A stretch of DNA of 64,000 bases from Vibrio tapetis subsp. quintayensis (GCF_030409945.1 NZ_JAUFQV010000032.1:294736-358735), one strand, 5' to 3'. Numbered from the stretch's first letter, positions 44,811-54,363 are shown. Numbers and translations: made by a program. Notes: generated by a model not told the origin, from the sequence alone.

Positions 44811-45658
44811 ACCACGCGTCTAATACCATAGATCCGTTGGAAGATCGTGAATTTGAGTTAACCAATGATGACTTCAAGTTCATTCAGTGGTTCATCCACA
44901 AAAACGTGGGTATTTTTCTGTCGGACAAGAAAAAGGCCATGGTGTATGGCCGTATAAGCCGTTTGTTACGTGAGCATGGCATGCAACGCTTTAGTCAGTA
45001 CCGAGAGCGGATAGAAATTGATGAAAACGAAAAAATCAACTTCATAAACAATATCACGACCAACAAGACACAATTTTTTAGAGAGATGCATCACTTCGAT
45101 TACGTGGCGAATGTGCTCGTAAAGCGTTGGATGAGTAAACCAGATAAGCAAGTTCGCATTTGGTCAGCAGGCTGTTCAACAGGGGAAGAGCCGTACAGTT
45201 ATATGTCGTTGCTGGCGACAATGGGATCATTAGATAACGGGATGGATGTTCGCATGCTGGCCTCTGACTTAGACACCAAAGTCCTCGCCCATGCCAGAGC
45301 AGGGATCTATACCGACGGCTGCTTAGAAAGTATTCCAGAACAGTTTTTGAAATCGTCTTTTGTAAAAGGAAAAGGCGATCAAAATGGCAATATAAAAGTG
45401 AAGAAGAAGCTGCAGAATGCCATTACTTTCAATCAATTGAATCTACTAGCTGAATGGCCAATCAAGCAAAAGTTTGATTTGATTTCATGCCGAAATGTCA
45501 TGATTTATTTTGATAAGCCAACTCAAGAAACCCTAATCCGTCGATTTTATGATTACTTAACCGACGACGGTGTTTTATTCATTGGGCATTCTGAAAGTGT
45601 CGGTAATTGTACCGATATCTTCCGGCACATAGGCCACACAATCTATTTGAAACAGTGA
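44795..45658 (+). CDS. cheR: chemotaxis protein methyltransferase CheR
   Basis: 287 residues. S-adenosylmethionine-dependent methylation of receptor glutamates. The N-terminal helical domain (FKFIQWFIHKNVGIFLSDKK) is followed by NNITTNKTQFFREMHHFDYV, the AdoMet site VRIWSAGCSTGEEPYSYMSL (near 125) and FDLISCRNVMIYFDKPTQE. The first 16 bases overlap the receptor gene, indicating translational coupling. Tethering to the EWEEF receptor tail is likely. Confidence 0.95.
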   Translation: MGRVLDHASNTIDPLEDREFELTNDDFKFIQWFIHKNVGIFLSDKKKAMVYGRISRLLREHGMQRFSQYRERIEIDENEKINFINNITTNKTQFFREMHHFDYVANVLVKRWMSKPDKQVRIWSAGCSTGEEPYSYMSLLATMGSLDNGMDVRMLASDLDTKVLAHARAGIYTDGCLESIPEQFLKSSFVKGKGDQNGNIKVKKKLQNAITFNQLNLLAEWPIKQKFDLISCRNVMIYFDKPTQETLIRRFYDYLTDDGVLFIGHSESVGNCTDIFRHIGHTIYLKQ

Positions 45659-45665
45659 GGCTAAC

Positions 45666-46307
45666 ATGAAGGAGTTAACGGGCAGGATGCAAACCCACTC
45701 AGACCAATTTAACCGTTTTTACCACCAGCATAAGAAAGTGCACATGGTGAAGGTTATGCCGGGTGGCGTTTATACCTCATGTGAGGAAGAAATTATCTGT
45801 ACAGGATTGGGATCCTGCATTGCAGCCTGTATGTGGGATCCAGTAGCCGAAGTTGGCGGGATGAACCACTTTTTACTGCCTTTTAATAACAAAATAGAAC
45901 AAGATCATTGGCACCCGACAGAGATCGTATCGACGGCTTCTCGTTACGGCAATAATGCGATGGAAATATTGATTAATCAATTGCTTGGCGCAGGAGCCGA
46001 GCGTTCTCGAATCAAACTTAAGTTGTTTGGCGGAGCACAAATGTTAGGCAAGTACGCCATGATTGGAGAAAAAAACATCGAGTTTGCTCTAAGTTATGCT
46101 AATGCTGAGCATTTCGACATCGTTTCAAAAGATCTGGGAGGCTTGGAGCCAAGAAAAATTATGTTTGATCCACTTACCGGCCGAGCTTGGGTGAAGAGAA
46201 TTCGATTCGCAGAGGTTGAACGTGTCAAGCAAAGTGAAGCCGAATACGCTCATCAATTGGATCAAGAAAGTCATCGTAATCATGACGACGACGTGGAGCT
46301 ATTCTAA
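45666..46307 (+). CDS. cheD: chemoreceptor glutamine deamidase CheD
   Basis: 213 residues. Converts receptor Gln to Glu, preparing methylation sites. CheD signatures: YTSCEEEIICTGLGSCIAAC (catalytic Cys in GSC), GGMNHFLLPFNNKIEQDHWH (His) and IKLKLFGGAQMLGK. A charged C-terminal tail of about 35 residues ends DDDVELF, which matches the end of the MCP-like protein at 47391 (EGEVELF). The stop shares one base with the cheB start (TAATG). Confidence 0.94.
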   Translation: MKELTGRMQTHSDQFNRFYHQHKKVHMVKVMPGGVYTSCEEEIICTGLGSCIAACMWDPVAEVGGMNHFLLPFNNKIEQDHWHPTEIVSTASRYGNNAMEILINQLLGAGAERSRIKLKLFGGAQMLGKYAMIGEKNIEFALSYANAEHFDIVSKDLGGLEPRKIMFDPLTGRAWVKRIRFAEVERVKQSEAEYAHQLDQESHRNHDDDVELF

Positions 46308-47377
46308 TGAATAAACCAGTGCTACTGAAAAAGCCAGTAAAGGTAATGATCGTTGATGATTCTCCCGTATTTAGAGCGCTATTGAATGAGATCATTAGCT
46401 CGGATCCGGATCTAGAGGTTGTGGCAATGGCGGAAGATCCGTACCAAGCACGATCTTTGATCAAGCAGCACAACCCAGATGTGCTTACTCTTGATATCGA
46501 AATGCCGAAAATGAATGGCGTGCAGTTTTTAAAAAACTTGATGCGCTTACGGCCAATGCCTGTCGTGATGATTTCCACGCTTACTCAGCATGGTGCGGAT
46601 GCGACTCTTCAAGCGTTAGAGCTCGGGGCGGTGGACTACTTTCCTAAACCTAGCATTGATGACCCGGCTCAAATGGTGAAATACAAACAGCTGGTGAATG
46701 AAAAAGTAAAAGTGGCCGCCGGAGCCAACGTAGGTAACCAGCAAATGCACGTTGCACCTATTTCAGTAGATAAGTCCATCAGAGGCATTGGTGTTGGCTG
46801 CGAACTGATAGCGATTGGTGCATCAACAGGAGGGACAGAAGCTATACGTAATGTGCTCAGTGTATTGCCAGACAAACTTCCTCCTATCGTGATTACGCAG
46901 CACATTAGTGAGCTTTTTACCGCCTCTTTTGCTGAGCGCTTAAACAGCAGCAGTAAGATTAAAGTCAGCGAACTACAGCAGGAATCCACTCCTCTTATTC
47001 ATGGTTGTGCTTATGTCGCTCCGGGTAATCGACATATGCTGATCGTGAAACGCAACGACCACTATTACGCAGAATTAGATGATAGAGAAGCGGTGAATCG
47101 ACATAAACCATCCGTAGATGTGATGTTCGATGCTATTTCAGAAACCGTTGGGCAAAAAAGTATCGGTGTGATTTTGACGGGAATGGGGCAAGACGGGGCA
47201 CAAGGTCTGCTCAAAATGAAGCGAACAGGGGCGTTTACTATAGCACAAGATGAACATACATCGGTTGTCTGGGGGATGCCCAGAGTCGCTGTTGAGATAG
47301 GCGCAGCTGCTCAAGTGGCACCGCTCGACAAAATTCCAAAAATGATCTGTGACGCTTTAATACATACTAATAACTAA
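46307..47377 (+). CDS. cheB: chemotaxis methylesterase CheB
   Basis: 356 residues. Receiver (KVMIVDDSPVFRALLNEIIS; VLTLDIEMPKMNGVQFLKNL) joined to a CheB methylesterase. The catalytic triad is visible as the Ser in AIGASTGGTEAIRNVL, the His in PIVITQHISELFTASFAERL and the Asp in GVILTGMGQDGAQGLLKMKR. It demethylates and deamidates receptors when phosphorylated by CheA. Coupled to cheD by a one-base overlap. Confidence 0.96.
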   Translation: MNKPVLLKKPVKVMIVDDSPVFRALLNEIISSDPDLEVVAMAEDPYQARSLIKQHNPDVLTLDIEMPKMNGVQFLKNLMRLRPMPVVMISTLTQHGADATLQALELGAVDYFPKPSIDDPAQMVKYKQLVNEKVKVAAGANVGNQQMHVAPISVDKSIRGIGVGCELIAIGASTGGTEAIRNVLSVLPDKLPPIVITQHISELFTASFAERLNSSSKIKVSELQQESTPLIHGCAYVAPGNRHMLIVKRNDHYYAELDDREAVNRHKPSVDVMFDAISETVGQKSIGVILTGMGQDGAQGLLKMKRTGAFTIAQDEHTSVVWGMPRVAVEIGAAAQVAPLDKIPKMICDALIHTNN

Positions 47378-47390
47378 GCCACCGATTAAG

Positions 47391-48557
47391 GTGATAAAAA
47401 TGAACGACAGTCGTCAGTTAGCTAAAAATAAGATCTTAATAATGACATTACAGGGAGCGGTTTTGGCATGCGCTGTCGCTTTGTCTGCTTCGTGGCAAGC
47501 CATTGCACTCATGTGCGTGCTTATCGCATTGCACTGGAGTGTTACCTCACTCGGTGCTCAGAGTCATTCCAATAGTACTTCATCGTCTGGCAAACACAGT
47601 GACGGCCGTGAGGGCATTCAAGTTGTTAATGACTTATTGCGTTACGAAGTTACCCACATTAACGACTCACTTACTAAGCAATACCAAGTTACCAATGAAT
47701 CTGTGATAACGCTTAACGACAGTTTTTTTGGCCTGCAAGAATTATCTCAAACTCAAAATCAAGTTTCAGAGCAATTGGTGAGTAATTTCCTCGCGAATGA
47801 AAACAGCGAATACAGCTTGAGAAATGTCTTACCGAAAACTGAAAAAATCATCAGCCAGTATATCGAAATATTGATCAGTGTTTCAGAGCGCAGTATTTCT
47901 GCAGTACATAGCATTCATGATATGTCGAGTAAATTGGACAAGGTGTTTGGGTTACTCGACCAAGTAAGAGGGCTGTCGGAGCAAACCAATTTACTGGCGT
48001 TAAATGCAGCGATAGAAGCGGCAAGGGCGGGGGAGTCAGGCCGAGGTTTTGCGGTAGTGGCATCAGAAGTTCGTAATTTGTCCGTGCGTTCAGAAGAGCT
48101 GAATAACTTGATTCAAGCCGAAATCAACGTGGCACAAAGTACGATAAAAGAGGCGGATAAGACCGTGGGTGAAATTGCCTCGATAGACATGACCATTGCT
48201 ATTGAATCAAAAGATCAAGTGGAGGAGATGTTGCAAGGTGTGCAGCAAACCAATACCGAGGTTCGATCTGAAGTGGACAGATTACGTGAAATCGGTTCTC
48301 AACTGACGCAACAGGTAGGGAATGGGATTAGGGCGTTGCAGTTCGCAGACATAGTGTCGCAGCAAGGGGAGCATGCGATGAAAAGCGTAACGTTACTGGA
48401 TGAGTTAACCCAAGAAATAGAGCGTTACCAACAGGGAAAAGTACAAATGTCAGAGTTTATTGATACGGTTTCAGAGTTTAAAACTAAAGCGAAGAGTCGC
48501 GGCGAGGCCGCTGCACAACAATCAACCATTGATGAAGGCGAAGTCGAGCTTTTTTAG
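47391..48557 (+). CDS. short membrane MCP-like signalling protein
   Basis: 388 residues. Two close N-terminal hydrophobic segments (IMTLQGAVLACAVALSASW; AIALMCVLIALHWSV) leave no periplasmic sensor. A helical region with a shortened MCP hairpin (LLDQVRGLSEQTNLLALNAA and IEAARAGESGRGFAVVASEV) follows, then GIRALQFADIVSQQGEHAMK. The C-terminus EGEVELF resembles that of CheD. It lacks a ligand domain, so it may act as an intracellular relay or as a partner of the STAS/PP2C proteins rather than a classical receptor. Between cheB and the STAS gene. Confidence 0.85.
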   Translation: MIKMNDSRQLAKNKILIMTLQGAVLACAVALSASWQAIALMCVLIALHWSVTSLGAQSHSNSTSSSGKHSDGREGIQVVNDLLRYEVTHINDSLTKQYQVTNESVITLNDSFFGLQELSQTQNQVSEQLVSNFLANENSEYSLRNVLPKTEKIISQYIEILISVSERSISAVHSIHDMSSKLDKVFGLLDQVRGLSEQTNLLALNAAIEAARAGESGRGFAVVASEVRNLSVRSEELNNLIQAEINVAQSTIKEADKTVGEIASIDMTIAIESKDQVEEMLQGVQQTNTEVRSEVDRLREIGSQLTQQVGNGIRALQFADIVSQQGEHAMKSVTLLDELTQEIERYQQGKVQMSEFIDTVSEFKTKAKSRGEAAAQQSTIDEGEVELF

Positions 48558-48566
48558 AGAGGTTTT

Positions 48567-48866
48567 ATGTCAGTTACATGTGAAGTAGATAACAGTCAAC
48601 GATGCGTCACCATTTCCATTGAGGGGGCGTTTGGTTTCAATTTGGTGCATGAGTTTCGTCAAAGTTATGCAGAGCAACAGAGTTATAAGTTTGTCGTCGA
48701 CTTTCGTAAAGTGGACTACATAGACAGTGCTGGGCTAGGTATGCTGTTGAATATGCACAAATACCTAAAGCAGTCAGATGGTGAAATTACCATCGCAAAC
48801 AGCATGCCTCAAGTCAAAAAGATATTACTGATCTCTCGCTTTGATAAGAAGTTCTCTATTGAGTAA
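48567..48866 (+). CDS. STAS-domain anti-sigma-factor antagonist
   Basis: 99 residues, RsbV/SpoIIAA-like: RCVTISIEGAFGFNLVHEFR, then VDFRKVDYIDSAGLGMLLNM. The Ser after Asp in IDSAGLG is the phospho-acceptor position of this family and is present, unlike in the STAS protein at 38520. The neighbouring protein at 48891 has both a PP2C phosphatase and an HATPase kinase domain and is its likely modifying enzyme. Confidence 0.9.
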   Translation: MSVTCEVDNSQRCVTISIEGAFGFNLVHEFRQSYAEQQSYKFVVDFRKVDYIDSAGLGMLLNMHKYLKQSDGEITIANSMPQVKKILLISRFDKKFSIE

Positions 48867-48890
48867 ACCTCATCGATAAGGAAAGAATGG

Positions 48891-50552
48891 ATGCGCGTAG
48901 TTATTGTTGATGACCAGAAAACCAATCGAGAAATGTTTCGCTATATGTTGCTCAGCATCGCGAGTGATATAGAGGTTTTCGAAAGCGGTGAGGGCGTGGT
49001 TGATGCACTCAAGCAAGCAGAGCAACTTCCCGATGTCATTTTGATGGATGTCATGATGCCCGTTAAAGATGGCTTCACGACGGCAAAAGAGATAAGAGCG
49101 GAGTTTAAGCATGTGCATATTCCAATCATCTTTCTGACCGTATTGGATGATAGGGATTCATTTGGCCGTTGCCTATTCTACGGAGATGATTTCATTTTAA
49201 AGCCCGTTGGGCGCAGCACATTACTTGCTAAAGTCCAGGCACATTACCGCATTGCGAAAATGCACAACGAAGTGAGCCAGCAAAGAGACGAATTAAGCCA
49301 TTTCCATGAACAAGTGAAATATGACTACGCAATGTCTGAGTCGATATTTACTAATTTGGTTGAAGAAATGACGCGAGACCTACCGAGTATCGACTATATT
49401 TCTACGCCCTCTACGGTTTTTAATGGCGATCTTATTGTGGTTGCAGACCGGCCTCAAGGTGGTGCCTATGTGATGATTGCTGATGCGACAGGGCATGGTT
49501 TACCCGCCGCTATTTCAACCATTCCGGCTTCACGCGCTTTTTTCTCGATGGCAGAAAAGGGTCTGTCTCTTGGCGAAATTGTCATCGAAATCAACAGTTC
49601 GTTAGCGCGATTCTTACCTTTAGGGATGATGGTTGCAGCGAGTGTATTTGAAATATCCTCAAATGGACAAGATGTGATGTGGTGGGGAGGTGGTCTACCT
49701 GATGGCTTTATTCTCGATGAAAACGGTAAGATCATCAAAAACCTCACCTCAGAACACATGCCTTTGGGCGTGCTTGCCAATGACGAATTTGAAGTCAACT
49801 TGTTAAGGTTGAGGCTCGAGCGAGGCCAGCAAATTGTATGTTATACCGATGGTGTGACTGAGGCTGCTAATTCAGATGGGGAGCAATTTGGTGAGGATCG
49901 CCTAAAGGCGGTACTCGACGGATGCCGATCCGTGATCCCAACTTTAAACGCAGCGGTGAACGACTTTGCAGTTCGCAAGAAGTCCGATGATTTATCTATT
50001 CTGGCCATGACATTTCCGATTTTGCACTCCAACGTAAAGCCGCATGACTACGAAAAACCGTTTGTTAGCAGTGTTCCATTGAGTTCGACATTACGCTTTT
50101 CCAAACAGACACTGAATGACGTGACATTAATGGCTGAAGTGCGAAGCTATTTGTCTGGCATCATTAGTGGGGGACAAGACCTTGACCTGATTTGCTCTGT
50201 ACTTTCTGAATTATTAGCGAACGCTCTAGAGCATGGCTTGCTTGGGCTAGAATCAAGCATCAAGTCTGATGAAGAGGGTTTCTTTAAATACTATCAATTA
50301 AGAGAAGATGGCCTTAGGAGCCTTGATGATAGTGCCTATTTGACCTTAACTTTCGACTATTATCCAACAGACCGTAAATTGCATATGGTCATTGAACATA
50401 ATGGAAATGGCTTTGATCATCACACCGTACACAGACAAGCAAATGACGAAGTTCATGGACGAGGTATTATTCTCGTTTCAGAGCTTTGCGAAACGCTTGA
50501 GTATTCAAATAGTGGCACCAAAGTCGAAGCGATTTATCGGCTTACGCTCTAA
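48891..50552 (+). CDS. REC-PP2C-HATPase partner-switch regulator
   Basis: 553 residues in three domains. Receiver 1-120 (RVVIVDDQKTNREMFRYMLL; LPDVILMDVMMPVKDGFTTA; FILKPVG). PP2C/RsbU-type Ser phosphatase about 165-385 (GGAYVMIADATGHGLPAAIS; DVMWWGGGLPDGFILDENGK; CYTDGVTEAANSDGEQFGED). RsbW-like HATPase about 410-553 (VLSELLANALEHGLLGLESS; MVIEHNGNGFDHH; HGRGIILVSELCETLEYSNS). It should dephosphorylate and rephosphorylate the STAS protein at 48567 under control of a phosphorylated receiver, giving the chemosensory system a non-flagellar output. Last gene of the operon. Confidence 0.92.
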   Translation: MRVVIVDDQKTNREMFRYMLLSIASDIEVFESGEGVVDALKQAEQLPDVILMDVMMPVKDGFTTAKEIRAEFKHVHIPIIFLTVLDDRDSFGRCLFYGDDFILKPVGRSTLLAKVQAHYRIAKMHNEVSQQRDELSHFHEQVKYDYAMSESIFTNLVEEMTRDLPSIDYISTPSTVFNGDLIVVADRPQGGAYVMIADATGHGLPAAISTIPASRAFFSMAEKGLSLGEIVIEINSSLARFLPLGMMVAASVFEISSNGQDVMWWGGGLPDGFILDENGKIIKNLTSEHMPLGVLANDEFEVNLLRLRLERGQQIVCYTDGVTEAANSDGEQFGEDRLKAVLDGCRSVIPTLNAAVNDFAVRKKSDDLSILAMTFPILHSNVKPHDYEKPFVSSVPLSSTLRFSKQTLNDVTLMAEVRSYLSGIISGGQDLDLICSVLSELLANALEHGLLGLESSIKSDEEGFFKYYQLREDGLRSLDDSAYLTLTFDYYPTDRKLHMVIEHNGNGFDHHTVHRQANDEVHGRGIILVSELCETLEYSNSGTKVEAIYRLTL

Positions 50553-50841
50553 GCCTTATTTATGAATACGAGAATATTCATGAGCCAAATGTGTAACTGT
50601 TTGTAAGTATAAAATGATGACTATTGGGTTTTCTCTCGAATATATGGGGTTAAAGTCTCAATAAATTAATTAAAATCAATATTAGGTGAGCTTTTTAAGA
50701 AATTCGCTTCTTTGGTTATTTATTCGGTAATGGGATTAGTGACGCCCGCCTTAATTTGAAGATAAAAATCCCTTTTTTCAGAGTTAATTCGATACACTCA
50801 TTCCATAAATTTAGCTTTATTTGTAGATCGAGAACGAGACT

Positions 50842-52521
50842 ATGTGGAAAGAGTTCATCAAAATGTCTGATGATGACCAATTTGTCATAGCGCTGATGCC
50901 AAACAACCAAATGGTGGAAACCACTTTCAGTGAGGTTGGAATTGAGCGAGCGCTAGACGATATTGGCGCGTCTGCATTATTTATGGACGAAAAAGCCATT
51001 CAGTCTTTTGTTGCGGCAGCAAAAGGAAGCAAAAAAGAAGCCTTTCAGGGAATCAAAGTCGCTTATCGGAAGAACGCGGTGGTTGAGGTTTCCTTAGAAG
51101 ACAGCGACATGCTCGCTAAAATGACGATCCATGGTGCATGTGGTGGTCGTGGTCTTCGTGGTTCTGAAATCGTTGAAGCACTAACCAATGCTCATGTTAA
51201 AAAAGGCATTAATAAGCTGGCACTTAAAAAAGTGCTCGCGATGAGTAAACGTGTTCCGGCGAACGAGTCCTTTGTTCAAGCGGTCGCGGTGGGTCAGAAC
51301 CCTAAAGATGGTAAAGATGCACAATTCATTCCCCTTGTTCCTGATGTCAGTTCTCGTGTTCTAAAGCCTCAAGAAGTAAATAATGTCACTCATAAAGTTG
51401 ATATGCGCAATTTGGGTGAAACCATCACTGTTGCAGAAAACGAAGAAGTGATGCGACGCGTGCCAGCTACAAAAGGAACGCCAGGTTATACGGTTACCGG
51501 GAAGTCCATTCCGCCTAAGCCGGGAACAGATAAGCTGATTAAAGAGGGCAAGGGCACCAAAACATCAAAGCAAGATCCTAACTTATTGCTCGCCTCTGTC
51601 TCCGGTATGCCGATCATAAAAGACAACTCCGTAGAGGTTGATAACGCATTGTGTTTGAAGAAAGTTGATGTCTCTACTGGGCATATCAAATTCAAAGGTT
51701 GTGTCGTTATCACTGGTGATATAGAGCCCGGTATGAAAGTGCTCGCAACGGGGTCAATTATGGTCGGAGGGTTTATTGAGTCTGCTGATGTTCAAGCTCA
51801 CGGCGACATTACCGCAGCAAAAGGCATCATCGGCCGGCCAATTCATGAAGATGAAGAAGTCGCGTGCGTGGTTCGTTCAGGTGGCACGATTACGACCAAA
51901 TACGCTCAGTATTCAAAGTTGCAGGCTCATGAGCACATTAATATGGCTATCCACTGCCTTCAAAATGAAGTTCGTTGTGGCGGCGACCTAACGGTTTCTG
52001 ATACGACAGGAAAACAAGGAGCCTTAAGTGGAGGCCATGCTCAGGTTGGCGGTAAAATCTCTTGCGTTAATTTAGGGGTTGAGGGCGGGGCATCCACATT
52101 GGTCGAGCCATGTGCACGCTACAATAAATATAAAATAGGCATTGAAAAACTAAAAGAAAGTTACAAGGATGCACAAGAAGCGACAATGAAAGTCGTGCGC
52201 GCCGAAATGGAATTAGCCAAAACACCCAAACGCGAACGTACCCAAGAAATGACCGACAACGTAGCGAGCCTTAAATTAGAAAACACCCAACGCTTAGCGC
52301 GGATTAAGAAAAAACTCGATTTGGTCGAACTAGAATTTGCTCAAATGTTAGAAGTGAACAACGTCATCGCGACGAATAAAGTGTTCTCGAAAGTGACCAT
52401 ACAGTTCGGTGAAGATTCCATAACCACCAGGCGGCAGCATGGTCCATCTGAATTTACCTATAACCACTATGAAATCGAAATGACTCCATTGATGGATCAG
52501 TCGGTTGCCACTGAAAGCTAA
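50842..52521 (+). CDS. FapA/DUF342 family protein
   Basis: 559 residues of the FapA (DUF342) family: NNQMVETTFSEVGIERALDD at the N-terminus, then VPATKGTPGYTVTGKSIPPK near 205. A right-handed beta-helix region follows (VVITGDIEPGMKVLATGSIM; GFIESADVQAHGDITAAKGI; CGGDLTVSDTTGKQGALSGG), and a coiled coil about 430-510. Members polymerise or scaffold; in Vibrio a FapA member acts in polar flagellar targeting. Its place 290 bp after the Che operon, with a strong terminator behind it, suggests association with the chemosensory cluster but its own promoter. Confidence 0.88.
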   Translation: MWKEFIKMSDDDQFVIALMPNNQMVETTFSEVGIERALDDIGASALFMDEKAIQSFVAAAKGSKKEAFQGIKVAYRKNAVVEVSLEDSDMLAKMTIHGACGGRGLRGSEIVEALTNAHVKKGINKLALKKVLAMSKRVPANESFVQAVAVGQNPKDGKDAQFIPLVPDVSSRVLKPQEVNNVTHKVDMRNLGETITVAENEEVMRRVPATKGTPGYTVTGKSIPPKPGTDKLIKEGKGTKTSKQDPNLLLASVSGMPIIKDNSVEVDNALCLKKVDVSTGHIKFKGCVVITGDIEPGMKVLATGSIMVGGFIESADVQAHGDITAAKGIIGRPIHEDEEVACVVRSGGTITTKYAQYSKLQAHEHINMAIHCLQNEVRCGGDLTVSDTTGKQGALSGGHAQVGGKISCVNLGVEGGASTLVEPCARYNKYKIGIEKLKESYKDAQEATMKVVRAEMELAKTPKRERTQEMTDNVASLKLENTQRLARIKKKLDLVELEFAQMLEVNNVIATNKVFSKVTIQFGEDSITTRRQHGPSEFTYNHYEIEMTPLMDQSVATES

Positions 52522-52580
52522 TGGGTCGGTAGATTCAATTCTTTGTAAATAAATGCAGCTTATCAGAAAATACAGCACAA

Positions 52581-52615
52581 AAAGGCGTGATGCTTATTAG
52601 AAGCATCACGCCTTT
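52581..52615 (+). terminator. terminator of the FapA-type gene
   Basis: Perfect 15-bp stem (52581-52595 with 52601-52615) around ATTAG, ending in TTTGTTG. Confidence 0.93.
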
Positions 52616-52640
52616 GTTGCTTCGCTATTTTATCATCATG

Positions 52641-52990
52641 TCGGCGTATGTAGCTTCAGTTCCATAGATTGGGTTGCTGAGTACGATACTGTATCGAAGT
52701 TAATCGTATCTAAATCCACTTTACGAATCATAGGATTATCGTAAGTGTGGAGGAAGTCGTATGCTTAGTCTTCAACATCAACTACATTGCCATACGCTAC
52801 GATCGAGTTCCATGTTATTGAACATAGAGAACGCTCTGTTAATTCCCTCTTCACGGGCGTCGTTTGCTGGAGTGTTTTTCTCGTAGGCTGCATTTAGAGC
52901 TGCGATACGTGAGAAGCGATCTTCAGAGCTGGTGCTGAAGCCTGGAAATACTGCTCGGTTTTCGGTGTCTCGAACATTCACTTCGCTATC
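52641..52990 (-). pseudogene. acylase/choloylglycine-hydrolase-like fragment (C-terminal part)
   Basis: The minus strand encodes VRDTENRAVFPGFSTSSEDR, then SRIAALNAAYEKNTPANDAR and INRAFSMFNNME. After frame changes it continues with YGNVVDVED, DNPMIRKVDLDTINFDTVSY and QSMELK. This reads like the C-terminal half of a linear-amide (choloylglycine hydrolase/penicillin-acylase) N-terminal-nucleophile enzyme. At least one stop, a frameshift and missing internal sequence show decay. The preceding part of the same enzyme lies next to it in the opposite orientation. Confidence 0.55.
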
Positions 52991-53115
52991 CGTGACAAAG
53001 ACCAGCCATTTTTGTTGAATATGTGGATGGCACCGGTTACACGATTATCTATGAAAATGACCTAGGCATCATGACTAACGATCCGTCATACCCAGTGCAA
53101 GCGGAACTGGCTAAT
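52990..53115 (+). pseudogene. acylase/choloylglycine-hydrolase-like fragment (middle part, inverted)
   Basis: The plus strand encodes AIFVEYVDGTGYTIIYENDL followed by GIMTNDPSYPVQ, the conserved VEYVDG...LGVMTNxP block of choloylglycine-hydrolase-type enzymes. It has no start codon or N-terminal Cys region. Beyond about 53115 the frame runs on into unrelated sequence (KEVNGRTTNTIASFDVTYTE), which I do not recognise. It faces the C-terminal fragment head to head. Confidence 0.5.
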
Positions 53116-53296
53116 GCGGCAATCAAAGAAGTGAATGGGCGTACGACCAATACAATTGCTAGTTTTGATGTAACATACACCGAGGCGGCCAAGAGGCGCC
53201 TTTATTATGGGGGGGTTATCTCTCTTGTTTCCATTAGCAGCCCTTGTGCTATTGAGGCTTCTTTTTTTCTGTTCGTAATAACCGATAAGTGCTCAT

Positions 53297-54178
53297 TTAG
53301 AGATCTAACTTGGGCTGAATAAAGTCGATAAATGCTGAAATACGTTTCGCAACAGACGATGATTTGTAGAATACCGCATTGATCTGCTCTCTTCCTGTAT
53401 CGCTCAACTTCTCACTTTCTAATAGTGCTAATAAACGTCCCTCTTCGATATCTTTTTTGACCATAAATCCAGAAAGACAAGCGATACCATTTCCCGCTAA
53501 TGCCAGTTGTCTCACCGTTTCTCCATTGCTAGAAGTCAGAGTGGGACTTAAAGATTCAAAACCTTTCAAGGGCCAGTGATTGAGAATTTTAGGGCCTGAA
53601 AACCCAATCGTTTGATGTGACGCCAGTTCACACGATTTTTGCGGGAATCCACGTCTTGATAAATAATCTGGAGCTGCCACGATGTATAACAAACTTCGAC
53701 CTAACGGCCTTGCGTGAAGTGTTGAATCAGTCAACTGGCCAATTCGAATGGCTAAATCAGCTTTCTTTTCCAGTAAATCAACAAACCCCTCGCTTGAAGT
53801 TAGCTCTAACTCGATGTGTGGGTATTCTTGACTAAATGTTTGTACGAGAGGGATAAGCTGATGAAAAACAAATGGGCTAGCGGCATCCACACGTAAACGC
53901 CCAGTGGGAAGTTCACCTCTCGTGATTATTTCTTCTTCTGCTTGTTGTATCTGGAGCAAGCCAACGCGAACTGACTCTATAAATTGACACCCTTCATTAG
54001 TTAATTCTATTCGCCTAGTGGTTCGGTTAAGTATCGATATTCCCAGTTGTTTCTCTACCTTACTTACCGCCCTTGATACGCGGGCCACTTGAATATCCAA
54101 TGCCGACGCGGCTGCCGTAAAGCCACCACTATCGACTACCGTCAATAATATCTCTAAATCGTCAGATCGCGTCCGCAT
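53297..54178 (-). CDS. LysR-family transcriptional regulator
   Basis: 293 residues from Met 54178 (MRTRSDDLEILLTVVDSGGF), which has AGGAAG in front; the frame is open five codons further. Winged helix FTAAASALDIQVARVSRAVS and LGISILNRTTRRIELTNEG near residues 20-60, effector domain from about 90 (GRLRVDAASPFVFHQLIPLV; ADLAIRIGQLTDSTLHARPL). Divergent from the MFS exporter with a 185-bp gap, so it probably controls that gene. Confidence 0.93.
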   Translation of the reverse strand: MRTRSDDLEILLTVVDSGGFTAAASALDIQVARVSRAVSKVEKQLGISILNRTTRRIELTNEGCQFIESVRVGLLQIQQAEEEIITRGELPTGRLRVDAASPFVFHQLIPLVQTFSQEYPHIELELTSSEGFVDLLEKKADLAIRIGQLTDSTLHARPLGRSLLYIVAAPDYLSRRGFPQKSCELASHQTIGFSGPKILNHWPLKGFESLSPTLTSSNGETVRQLALAGNGIACLSGFMVKKDIEEGRLLALLESEKLSDTGREQINAVFYKSSSVAKRISAFIDFIQPKLDL

Positions 54179-54363
54179 ATCACTTCCTAGCATATGTAAA
54201 TATATATTGTTGCATTTTTAACAAAAATCTTTTGTTGAAACCACTATTTTTGTCAAATAGTTACCTAGGCATAATGCCGTTATCAACATAGACAGCGGTA
54301 TTACAGGTGAGCCATATTTGCTATATCGCTGAATTTCCTTAAATAAACATAAGCGATTAAATC

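Noticed and set aside
53023..53322. 99-codon frame as an intact gene
   Set aside because: Only its first part is recognisable (an acylase fragment); the start is internal to that domain and the rest runs into the LysR gene end.
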